Assembly: GCF_000316665.1 (NCBI RefSeq)
Contig: NC_019678.1
Coordinates: 3,534,001-3,598,000, forward strand
DNA length: 64,000 nucleotides
DNA from: Rivularia sp. PCC 7116
GTDB lineage: Bacteria; Cyanobacteriota; Cyanobacteriia; Cyanobacteriales; Nostocaceae
Direction: 5' to 3'
Shown in pieces: positions 34,510 through 42,365 of this stretch. A program made the position numbers and the translations under genes. Numbering within the stretch: position 1 is the stretch's first letter; the number at the start of each line of letters is the position of its first letter. The notes below the pieces were generated by a model. It made no database searches, was not told the DNA's origin, and worked only from the letters and a program-made list of their open reading frames with translations.

Positions 34510-35664
34510 TTACGCAGTCTGTAGTATAGTTTTTTGGGCGGTCTGTAGTACAGTTGTCTGGGCACTCTGTAGTACAGTTTTTTGAGCGCTTGGTATGCTT
34601 TGTGCAGCATTACTTGCAACATTTGCGTAAGGTCTGGCTATTTTGGTAATAGCGTCAATCGCAACCTCGATATCAGTCCAAGAAACATCTAAATGAGTAA
34701 CAGCCCGAATTGATTTACCAACGGCTCCCATTTTTACACCATGCTTTTGTAAAAGATTAAGGAACATAGCTGTATCGATTCCCAGTTCGGAAACATCAAA
34801 GAAAACAATGTTTGTATCCGGCGAAGTGTCTCTAACTGTAATTCCTTCGATTTGACTCAATCGTCGAGCCAAATAAGTTGCATTTTTGTGGTCTTCTTGT
34901 AAACGTTGAACATGATGGTCAAGTGAATGAAGACAACCTGCTGCAATAATACCAGCTTGACGCATTGCGCCGCCAAACATGTGTTTATATCGACGTGCTT
35001 GGGCGATGAACTCCTTTGTACCAGCAAGAACAGCACCCATGGGCGCTCCTAGTCCTTTACTAAAGTCAATCCACACAGAATCAACACAAGAAGCAAAATC
35101 CTTGGCTGTAGTTTGAGTTGCAACAACTGCATTTAAAAGTCTTGCTCCATCCATGTGGGTGGCTAAACCTTTTTGACGGGCAAAATCACACACCTGCTGT
35201 AGTTCGTCAAGCTGCCAAACCGTACCTCCTGCAAAATTATGGGTTTGCTCAACGCACAATAACCGTGGATTTGCAGAGTAAAGGTAAGGAGCTATTGCCA
35301 CTCTATCAAGTGCTTGTTGCACATCATCCACTGTAAAAATCCCTCTTTCGCTGGCAATGGGTTCCATTAATACACCAGAAGTCATTGCTGCGCCCCCCGA
35401 TTCAGCTCGAATTATGTGCGCCATATGTTCTGCTAGCACCACATCACCAGGGCGAGTATGTGTCTTAATTGATACGAAATTACAAATAGTTCCACATGCA
35501 AAGAAAAGAGCGTCTTCTTTACCCAGTAAATCTGCAGTCCGTTCTAATAATTTGTTAACGGTTGGATCTTCTCCTTTTTGCTCATCTCCAACCGGTGCAT
35601 TGGCGATCGCCAGTCGCATGCCTTTTGTAGGCTTTGTTTCTGTATCGCTTGTGAGTGAAATCAT
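34510..35664 (-). CDS. Low-specificity L-threonine aldolase with repetitive tail
   Basis: 384 aa. The PLP-dependent aldolase core is clear: TPTKGMRLAI-like ETKPTKGMRLAIANAPVGDE, FACGTICNFVSIKTHTRPGD, ICDSAH-equivalent AEHMAHIIRAESGG, LATHMDGARLLNA with the Asp pairing to PLP, and the Schiff-base Lys in DSVWIDFSKGLGAPMGAVL. It cleaves L-threonine/allo-threonine to glycine and acetaldehyde. The last ~25 residues, AQKTVLQS/AQTTVLQT/AQKTILQT, are three copies of an eight-residue repeat encoded by 24-base DNA repeats (34518-34589). Confidence 0.9.
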   Translation of the reverse strand: MISLTSDTETKPTKGMRLAIANAPVGDEQKGEDPTVNKLLERTADLLGKEDALFFACGTICNFVSIKTHTRPGDVVLAEHMAHIIRAESGGAAMTSGVLMEPIASERGIFTVDDVQQALDRVAIAPYLYSANPRLLCVEQTHNFAGGTVWQLDELQQVCDFARQKGLATHMDGARLLNAVVATQTTAKDFASCVDSVWIDFSKGLGAPMGAVLAGTKEFIAQARRYKHMFGGAMRQAGIIAAGCLHSLDHHVQRLQEDHKNATYLARRLSQIEGITVRDTSPDTNIVFFDVSELGIDTAMFLNLLQKHGVKMGAVGKSIRAVTHLDVSWTDIEVAIDAITKIARPYANVASNAAQSIPSAQKTVLQSAQTTVLQTAQKTILQTA

Positions 35665-36165
35665 AATTACTCCTATCCTATTAGTATATAGTGGTTTTGG
35701 GTTTATTAACGCAAAGATGCTTAACCATTAGACAATTTGTGAGATTTATTAGTTAGTAAATTATATATAAATATTGACAATTTATAATTAATTTATGCTC
35801 TATCTCGTTGAGCAATAACTTAACTTGGGATTCCGATTATAGATAATATCTGAAGGAAACAGTAATGGTTTCTCTTTCTGTTTTTTTATAGGGATTACAA
35901 AATTTCAATTATGCACTTTTGAGCGAATTCAAATTTGTACCTTCTCAAAATTTAGTGGTAGGCAGTTATTAAGGCATCTACTCCCTTCCCGGTAAAAGAT
36001 TACCTAAGTGATTGAGGGAGGGAGTGAGAGAGGGAGAGAGTGAGGGAGAAATTTTTATAGGAAATCTTAGAGCGGGATAGGAGTAAGAGCCACGCGATGC
36101 CGGTGCATCTTAACCTAAAATACTGCGCTCGCTAACAAAAAAATACAGTAGTTTTTTATTAACTA
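35665..36165. other. Non-coding gap upstream of the aldolase gene and before IS605
   Basis: About 500 AT-rich bases with a purine-rich GAGGGAGGGAGTGAGAGAGG stretch near 36006-36050, and an AAGATGCACCGGCATCGCG-type palindrome at 36088-36112. No coding frame. The aldolase promoter should be here. Confidence 0.5.
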
Positions 36166-36207
36166 ATACAGTTATATTAGACAAGGTGTGCCGCTTCGCG
36201 GCACACC
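36166..36207. repeat. Dispersed repeat copy A, left half
   Basis: TACAGTTATATTAGACAA then the 10-base-pair hairpin GGTGTGCCGCTTCGCGGCACACC at 36185-36207. The right half is at 38397-38456, on the other side of the IS605 element. The uninterrupted copy is at 63250-63350, in inverse orientation. Confidence 0.75.
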
Positions 36208-36289
36208 GAAAAAGTAGCGGGAGAATGGTAGCCCCGTATTTTTAAATCGGGGCGGAAATTCGACACGGGCGAATTTATTCGCCATTAGT

Positions 36290-36742
36290 TTAGTAATGAT
36301 GTGGGTCGTTAATATAGTCTTGAATGACGGCACTACTTACCTTGCCGGTAGTGTCATAAAAGTACGCATGAGTCCACAAAGCGGGGATTTTTAACAAGTG
36401 CGGAAACTCCTTGCGTAAAATTCTGCTCGACCTGCCTTTTAATGCCTTTACGATTTGGTTAATTGCTGTACTTGGGTCGTGTTCTACCAACATATGTACG
36501 TGGTCTGGTGCAATCTCTAGCGCCTTAATGAACCACCCCTTCTCAGCAGTAACTTCAGTCAGAATCTGGTAGAGTCGCTGCTTAACCTCTCCCACTAATA
36601 CCGGCTTTCGCCGCTTCGGTATCCAGACCAAATGAACCGTTGCACTCCCAACTGAGTGATTATTATGACGGTACTCCCTACTGGCTAATTGCTTAGTTAC
36701 AGGTTTCATAAAGAATTGTATATAGCCACTACCTGTTGACAA
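36290..36742 (-). CDS. tnpA: IS200/IS605 transposase TnpA
   Basis: 150 aa (139 if it starts at the Met at 36709). A Y1 HUH single-strand transposase: the HUH metal motif is in IAPDHVHMLVEHD, and the Tyr nucleophile is in AVIQDYINDPHHY. NNHSVGSATVHLVWIPKRRKPVL at the N terminus is the family signature. It cuts and rejoins single-stranded element ends at replication forks. Both catalytic motifs are intact, so it may be active. Confidence 0.93.
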   Translation of the reverse strand: MSTGSGYIQFFMKPVTKQLASREYRHNNHSVGSATVHLVWIPKRRKPVLVGEVKQRLYQILTEVTAEKGWFIKALEIAPDHVHMLVEHDPSTAINQIVKALKGRSSRILRKEFPHLLKIPALWTHAYFYDTTGKVSSAVIQDYINDPHHY

Positions 36743-36797
36743 AAATAGTATAGCAAGATACTATTTTTATAGGTTGGGAGAAAAAGCGTTACTAGGT

Positions 36798-38348
36798 ATG
36801 ACGAAAGCAAAAACGTCTTCGTTCATCACAGAAGTTCCCTTGGTAGTTGACAGCTTCTTAGAACGTAAGCTTGAAGCGCGTTTTCAAGCAGCACGTCAAC
36901 TCTACAATGCTTGTCTTAACGAAGCATTAAGAAGACTTGAGCGAGTAAGGAAGTCTACGCCATACCTAAGAGCAAGAGAACTCAGTAAAACTAAGAAAAA
37001 GGAGCGACGGGAGCTATTTAAGCAGGCAAGAGATGGCGCTCAATTTAGTGAGTATAGTCTCCATCGCTTTGCAACTGTTACCGCCAAACAAAGTAAGTGG
37101 ATAGCCAAGAACGTTGATTCCAACACGCAACAAAGACTTGCTACTAGAGCATTTCAAGCTGCTCATAAGATACTCTTGGGTCTAAGTAGTAAGGTGCGAT
37201 TTAAAGTCCCCTCTCGCTTTCGCTCAGTTGAAGGAAAGTCAAACAAACAAGGACTTTGCTGGAAGGAAGAACAAGTACAATGGTGTGGACTTACTTTAGA
37301 GCCAATCATTGATTGGAGCAATCGAGTTGTAACTCATGGACTCCGCTCCAAGATAAAATACTGCCGTCTTCTCTGGCGCAACTTAAACGGTAAAAAGCGC
37401 TGGTTTGTACAGCTTGTAAACGAAGGTTTACCATATCAAAAGCCACAAAACTACGTAACTAAAGGCGTAGTAGGACTTGACGTTAACATTTCCAATGTAG
37501 CCTTTGTGGCTGACGAACAAGCAGGACTCCTACCTTTTGCTGATAAGGTTCCTACCTATGAGCGCGAGATTAAAGTCTTACAGCGTAAAATGCAGCGCTC
37601 AATGAGGAGCAACAATCCTGATAATTTTGAGCCTGACTTTGATAAGAAAGTTGGAAACCGAGTCGTCACAAAGAAGGGTAAGGTTCTAAAAGGTAGAAGA
37701 CCGTGGAAAAGGACAAAGAATTATCGCACACTTGCTCTCCACAAAGCAGAGCTTGAACGACGCAAGGCAAATTATGCTAAGTGCCAGAACCGTAGGCTTG
37801 TAAATGAAATCTTACGGCATGGCAACGAAATCAAAACTGAAAAAGTTAGTATCAAGGGATGGCAGAAGCGTTATGGAAAAGCGATAGCTGCTAAGTCTCC
37901 TGGCTTTTTTCAATCAGAAATCAAACGCAAAGCCGAAAATGCTGGCGGTTGTTTTCTCCAGTTTTCTACTCAGACAACAGCACTCTCACAAACCCACCTT
38001 GATGGCACTCGCATAAAAAAATCTCTCTCAGAGCGAGTTCATCGAGATGTTACCGGGGTTACAATGCATCGTGACTTGTTCTCCGCATTTCTGAGTAGAT
38101 ACGTGTATGGCGATCAGCTTTCATTGCAAGATGCTCTACGCGAGTATCCAAGGGCGGAGCCGCTCTTAGTGGACGCATGGAAGCGAAGTCTGGTGGGGGA
38201 AGTTTCCCCCACCGAGCTTCGGCAATATCAACAAACTGCAAGGCAAGTAGGCGCGTCCGAACGCAAGAACTACCATAGTTCCTCTGAGCAGTTGTCCACC
38301 CAAGTGCTAACCTCTAACCAGATAACCACAAAAGCGGTGAAAAGTTAG
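36798..38348 (+). CDS. tnpB: TnpB-like RNA-guided nuclease of IS605
   Basis: 516 aa from the ATG at 36798 (a TTG start at 36774 is also open). RuvC-like core: KGVVGLDVNISNVAF with the first Asp, a Glu in IKTEKVSIKGW, and VTMHRDLFSAFL with the third catalytic Asp. The zinc-ribbon region between them (TALSQTHLDGTRIKKSLSERVHRDVTG) has no Cys where a typical TnpB has two CxxC pairs; this cyanobacterial subgroup appears to have replaced them. TnpB uses the transcript of the element end as guide. The gene runs into the right end. Confidence 0.88.
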   Translation: MTKAKTSSFITEVPLVVDSFLERKLEARFQAARQLYNACLNEALRRLERVRKSTPYLRARELSKTKKKERRELFKQARDGAQFSEYSLHRFATVTAKQSKWIAKNVDSNTQQRLATRAFQAAHKILLGLSSKVRFKVPSRFRSVEGKSNKQGLCWKEEQVQWCGLTLEPIIDWSNRVVTHGLRSKIKYCRLLWRNLNGKKRWFVQLVNEGLPYQKPQNYVTKGVVGLDVNISNVAFVADEQAGLLPFADKVPTYEREIKVLQRKMQRSMRSNNPDNFEPDFDKKVGNRVVTKKGKVLKGRRPWKRTKNYRTLALHKAELERRKANYAKCQNRRLVNEILRHGNEIKTEKVSIKGWQKRYGKAIAAKSPGFFQSEIKRKAENAGGCFLQFSTQTTALSQTHLDGTRIKKSLSERVHRDVTGVTMHRDLFSAFLSRYVYGDQLSLQDALREYPRAEPLLVDAWKRSLVGEVSPTELRQYQQTARQVGASERKNYHSSSEQLSTQVLTSNQITTKAVKS

Positions 38349-38396
38349 ATGGCTATGCCTGAATCCGCGTCAATTTATTGCGCGGAGTGGCTCAAC
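38210..38396 (+). ncRNA. Candidate omega RNA (guide scaffold) at IS605 right end
   Basis: In IS605 elements the 3' end of tnpB and the right end are transcribed as the guide RNA for TnpB, ending exactly at the element boundary. Here the right end has TCCGCG-TCAATTTATTG-CGCGGA followed by GTGGCTCAAC, the expected terminal hairpin, and then the host sequence. The 5' limit is a guess. Confidence 0.45.
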
Positions 38397-38456
38397 TCTA
38401 TTGGTTTTAGTTATAGATATACAGTCAGCAAAAAATACCCTTGGTTAGGGTATTTA
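38397..38456. repeat. Dispersed repeat copy A, right half
   Basis: TCTATTGGTTTTAGTTATAG ... CAGCAAAAAATACCCTTGG-TTAGGGTATTT, matching the reverse complement of 63250-63310. It ends in a hairpin AATACCC...GGGTATT. Confidence 0.75.
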
Positions 38457-39155
38457 TAATTACATTATATTTAGAAAAATAAGGTTCAGTATAATTTATC
38501 TGACCGAACAGCACCAGTTGCAAAAACCTGGTTTATTTCTAATTTAACAACCTGCCGAATAATACTTTCACGACTAGAAACCGGGTTTCTTTGGGCTTCT
38601 TGAGAATGGTGCAAGAAGTTGTATTTATTTCACATCTTGCACCATTCTCAGCAACCGCCTTAGAATAAATTCTCAGGCTAATATGAAAAGTCTTCTAAAG
38701 AAGACTAGGCATGACTTGAGTGCGTTTTAACGTACTTTGTATATTAGCCGATGATTTTTATTTCTCTGCGTTCACGCGGTTAGGGTCGCTACCGTAGGTA
38801 TTGCGTGCGGGCTAGAAAGCCTCCGGCTTACAAGGTAAGTATTCAGGCTTAATGACAATGGTGCAAGATATGAGCGCCCAACGGGCGCGAAAAAACGCTC
38901 CCGCAACGAATGAAAGAAACACAAAAATCAAATAAAAGGGTCAATAACTTATACACTAAAAAAGTACCATGATAGCTTTGCACCGTCATTACACTGGTAC
39001 ATTATTCGTCCGAATGTGAGCGTGGTTCTGGGTGATATTGGCAACAGTATTGGTGAAGTAGCTTGCTACTATCCCGTGCCGGGAGATTAAATTTATTAGC
39101 CCACCCAGGCATGGTACACCCCTTCCAAATAATAAATCTATCCTTCCAGAATGCC
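38457..39155. other. Non-coding region between IS605 and the IS110 transposase
   Basis: About 700 bases with no coding frame. Contains an AAACCGGGTTTCTT repeat near 38577, inverted TGCACCATTCTCA/AATGGTGCAAGA pieces (38605-38650) and GCGGGCTAGAAAGCCTCCGGC-type hairpins. The IS110 left end, with its RNA-coding region, must lie in the right part. Confidence 0.55.
38960..39155 (+). ncRNA. Candidate bridge RNA region of IS110
   Basis: IS110-group elements encode a bridge RNA in the long left non-coding end. The IS110 coding region here runs to within a few bases of the right end, so the RNA should be left of 39156. The sequence is structured (GGTACATTATTCGTCCGAATG, CCGTGCCGGGAG). Limits are inferred only. 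Confidence 0.3.
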
Positions 39156-40542
39156 ATGAGTAAGCGCAAAAAGCTGAAAGAACAGGATTTGGATATGACT
39201 TTACTTTCCCAAATCAACCCGAATGCCGCAGGCATTGATATTGGTGCAGATAAGCACTGGGTAAGTGTTCCAGTAGGAAGAGATGAAGAAAATATACGCA
39301 ATTTCAGTTGTTTTACTCCTGACCTCTATGCAATGGCAGATTGGTTAAAGCAATGTGATATTGAAACTGTAGCAATGGAATCAACAGGCGTTTATTGGAT
39401 ACCTGTATTTCAAGTTCTAGAAAGTCGTGGTTTTGATGTTAAGCTTGTGAATGCCCACTACGTCAAAACTGTACCTGGTCGCAAAACTGATGTACTAGAT
39501 TGTCAGTGGCTACAACAGTTACATACTTATGGTTTACTCTCTGGTTCTTTTCGTCCAGAAGACCAAATTTGCAAGCTTCGTAGTTACATACGTCAAAGAG
39601 ATAATCTAATAAAAAGTGCTTGTATCCACATACAGAGGATGCAAAAAGCATTAACACAAATGAATATACAGTTGCATCGCGTAATCAGCGACATTACGGG
39701 TACCACTGGCTTGAGTATTATTAAAGCAATTGTGTCTGGAGAACGCAACCCAATCAAATTAGCCGCTCTTAAGGATGGGCGTATTAAAGCCAGCGTTGAA
39801 CAAATAGCTGCTTCCTTAACTGGAGATTATCGTCCGGAATTAGTTTTTATCCTTGAACAAGAACTACAACTTTACGAATTTTATCAAGCTCAAATTCAAA
39901 AATGCGACATTCAAATTGAGCAGTGTTTAGCTTCATTTACTGATAAGGTTGACGTTGAAAAAAAGCCTTTGAGTAAACCCAAACGTCGGGGCAAGAAGCA
40001 ACCAGGTAACGCACCACAATTTGATTTACGTACCCATTTGTATCGTATTAGTGGTGTTGATTTTACAGCCATTGACGGCTTGGGTTCTTTAAGCGTCTTA
40101 GTATTACTTTCTGAAGTTGGTTTAGACCCCACACGCTTTCCTACAGTCAAACATTTTACTTCATGGCTCGGTTTGTGTCCTGGTAGCCGTGTTACTGGCG
40201 GTAAAGTTAAAAGCTCTAAAACTCGTCCTGTTGCTAATCGCGCTGCAACTGCCTTCCGCATGGCTGCACAAACTTTATGTCGTAGCAACTCCGCTTTGGG
40301 TGGATATTACCGTCGTATGCAGTCACGGATGGGCGCTCCAAAAGCCATTACTGCTACTGCTCACCTTCCTCGCACGCATTTTCTACCGTCTTTGGATATC
40401 TGGAGATGCCTACAATGACCCTGGGATAGATGCTTATGAGCAAAAGTATCGAGAGAGGATACTTAAAAATCTCAAGAAAAAAGCTAACACTTTTGGCTTT
40501 GAACTTACTGCTATTTCAACACCTACCGAATGTGTTTCTTAG
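39156..40542 (+). pseudogene. IS110-family transposase, frameshifted
   Basis: The ATG at 39156 (MSKRKKLKEQDLDM) opens a DEDD transposase: AAGIDIGADKHWVSV and ETVAMESTGVYWIPVFQ, then the C-terminal LSVLVLLSEVGLDPTRFPTVKHFTSWLGLCPGSRVTGGK and RAATAFRMAAQTL. At about 40365 (TACTGCTCACCTTCCTCGC) the frame breaks: frame 1 ends 50 bases later, while GDAYNDPGIDAYEQKYRERIL continues in another frame to the TAG at 40540-40542. So it is a recent one-base defect or an assembly error. The stop lies within a few bases of the right end. Confidence 0.8.
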
Positions 40543-41163
40543 GAGTTGACGTTCGAGCGATTTACCCAGTTCTATCCACAGCAAGTAAAGAATGTAAGCA
40601 AAGGGGATAGTGCTGATCGTTCCCCAAATAACGCGAGCAGTTACGCTATCTGAAACTTCACCAGGATAACCTGTAGCAATCATCAATACAGATGCTACGA
40701 CTAACTTAATTAACAGTGGTTTTGCAACTTCTTTGGAGAGAGCCAAAACTGCAACAGTTTCAGTCAAAAGTAATGGTACTGTTAATATCCAGTCAGCATA
40801 GCGGTAAGCATCGTTAAACACTTCACCCGTCGTCAAATACATTAGACATCTCCGGAAATGAAGTTTTATTCCAGTAATCACAAGGGTTTCAAACTAATTA
40901 TCGGAGAGGTCTATTCCATCTTGGAGAGCATAAGCAGCCTCCCAACTATTAAAGATACGGAAGTAGTGATAGGCTGCAATACTAACAACCACACCCGAAA
41001 TGACTATAGCGGGTTTATATTTATCACCCACTTCAGACTTTGCGTTAAAGAAAAATAGGGCTGCTCCAATCATTGCTGCAATGCATAAGGATAGTGCATT
41101 GTAGACTAAATCAAATTGGCTTGAAGAAAGTGAGGGAGGGATAGATGCTAAATAATTAACCAT
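40543..41163 (-). pseudogene. Microbial rhodopsin gene (proton-pump type), broken
   Basis: The minus strand from 41163 encodes helices A and B (QFDLVYNALSLCIAAMIGAALFF, AIVISGVVVSIAAYHYFRIFNSWEAAYAL), an in-frame TAG at 40894-40896, then helices C to E: NDAYRYADWILTVPLLLTE, KLVVASVLMIATGYPGEVS and TISTIPFAYILYLLWIELGKSLERQ. The DTE triad Asp, Thr and Glu of xanthorhodopsin/Gloeobacter-type pumps is kept. After LERQ the frame enters IS110 and helices F and G with the retinal-binding Lys are missing. Two independent defects (stop codon within a 71-base insert; IS110) show it is dead. Confidence 0.88.
40843..40913. repeat. 71-base palindromic insert in the rhodopsin gene
   Basis: Arms TAGACATCTCCG (40843-40854) and CGGAGAGGTCTA (40902-40913) differ at one base. 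The element lies between the helix B end (AYALQDG) and YLTTGEVFNDAYRY, where homologues have only a few loop residues. It supplies the in-frame TAG. The frame is the same on both sides. Confidence 0.75.
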
Positions 41164-41863
41164 TGAAAGTTTTAATTCTTTGATATGTGTGATGTCTGCA
41201 TTAAAAATTAGATGCCCAAAATATAAGCGTCTAATTAGAATAAAGTCGAATTTTCAATTACCGAGAAATTGACTGTTTCCTCACAGGGATAATACATAGT
41301 AAGTACTGTAAATAACAAGTTTTTCAGACTACATTTACAGTATTTTATGTACGGAAATGTACGTAGAAAAAAGATAGAATAAAAATAAACTATAATTTTT
41401 TTAATAGCTGCTTTATTCTCTACCAGTTGAGATAATTATAATTGTGTCATTTCCATTTTTTTATTAGATATTGATGGAATTTACTGTTAAAAAAGGTGTT
41501 TGAGGGAATATTAACCAAGAGATGGTTAAATTTAAAAGTACCTCCCTTCATAGTTTTTATAATGTTTACTGTATTTCTATTAGTATATTTAAATCGTCTT
41601 TAACAAAATTATTCCATTTAGTTAAACTAATATTTACCTTTTCATACCTAAATTTTTCGGGAGCATCTCAACTATTCCTTAATTTTCTCTAGCCATAGTA
41701 TTTGTTTATATGTTTTCTGGTTTACTTGTACATTCTTAGTTACTTCAATAATATTTACTAAAAGAATATTCTTGGCTTCTATAAAAGCTGCGGTAAATGC
41801 TGTTGCTATTTAGAAGAAGCCATATTAAATAAATCAATTTATTAATAATCAAACAATAAAATA
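41164..41863. other. Long AT-rich intergenic region
   Basis: 700 bases, no coding frame longer than noise. Poly-T/A-rich; probably held the rhodopsin promoter (next to 41163) and a promoter for the following small gene. No repeats or known regulatory motif recognised. Confidence 0.5.
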
Positions 41864-42094
41864 TTGGAAAACGACAAAAGTTTTGAATTGTTACCACATC
41901 AACAGTTGTGGAATTTAGAATTTACTATTGCTGATGGTTCTTGCTGGCAAGTTATTGCGGTAACTCATAACCGAAAAACAATAATAGCGAGTTGGGTTGA
42001 GGGACAAACAACTGTGGGAATATTAAATTTATCGGGGAAAAGGCTTGCAAGTATCGCGGTTAAAGATGTGGTGGAATTGCTTGTTAATTTTTAA
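41864..42094 (+). CDS. Small hypothetical protein
   Basis: 76 aa from a TTG start (TTGGAAAACGACAAAAG). LPHQQLWNLEFTIADGSCWQVIAVTHNRKTIIASWVEGQTTVGILNLSG looks like a compact all-beta domain. No family recognised. A terminator hairpin follows 30 bases after the stop, which supports it as a real transcription unit. No good SD is visible, so the start is uncertain. Confidence 0.5.
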   Translation: MENDKSFELLPHQQLWNLEFTIADGSCWQVIAVTHNRKTIIASWVEGQTTVGILNLSGKRLASIAVKDVVELLVNF

Positions 42095-42124
42095 GTTTTT
42101 AAAAGTTCTTTTCGGATAATTATG

Positions 42125-42147
42125 AAGACGTAGCACTACTACGTCTT
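42125..42147 (+). terminator. Rho-independent type terminator
   Basis: AAGACGTAG and CTACGTCTT pair perfectly around CACTA and are followed by TAGATATTTTT. It follows the 76-aa gene. Confidence 0.75.
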
Positions 42148-42365
42148 TAGATATTTTTACTTGTTCCTTCGAGCAGGTTGTCGTTAGAAAAAATGTAACC
42201 CACTATTCTCGATATAAAATTAAACATGATTGTTTGACTCAATTTAAACTGAATATACCTTTTCCTTAACTAATCAATGAAACAGTATAGATGTGTATTT
42301 TCACGTATTTTTTGTGAGAGATAAATCTTTCTCATCTAACTGTTTATTAGGGTAAATATATTAAT

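Larger units (their letters stand above)
36208..38396. mobile_element. IS605-type insertion sequence (IS200/IS605 family)
   Basis: A 2189-base element with divergent tnpA (minus) and tnpB (plus), a left-end hairpin GCCCCG...CGGGGC at 36231-36253 and a right-end hairpin TCCGCG...CGCGGA at 38364-38386. The limits come from comparison with the uninterrupted repeat at 63250-63350. No terminal inverted repeats and no target duplication, as expected for single-strand transposition. Confidence 0.85.

Noticed and set aside
38059-38241. 60-codon minus-strand frame inside tnpB
   Set aside because: Shadow of tnpB with no family resemblance or ribosome site.
42240-42300. Possible Pho box upstream of the giant phosphatase gene (CTTAACTA near 42265)
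   Set aside because: Only one partial octamer is present; cyanobacterial Pho boxes need at least two or three repeated CTTAACCT-like octamers.
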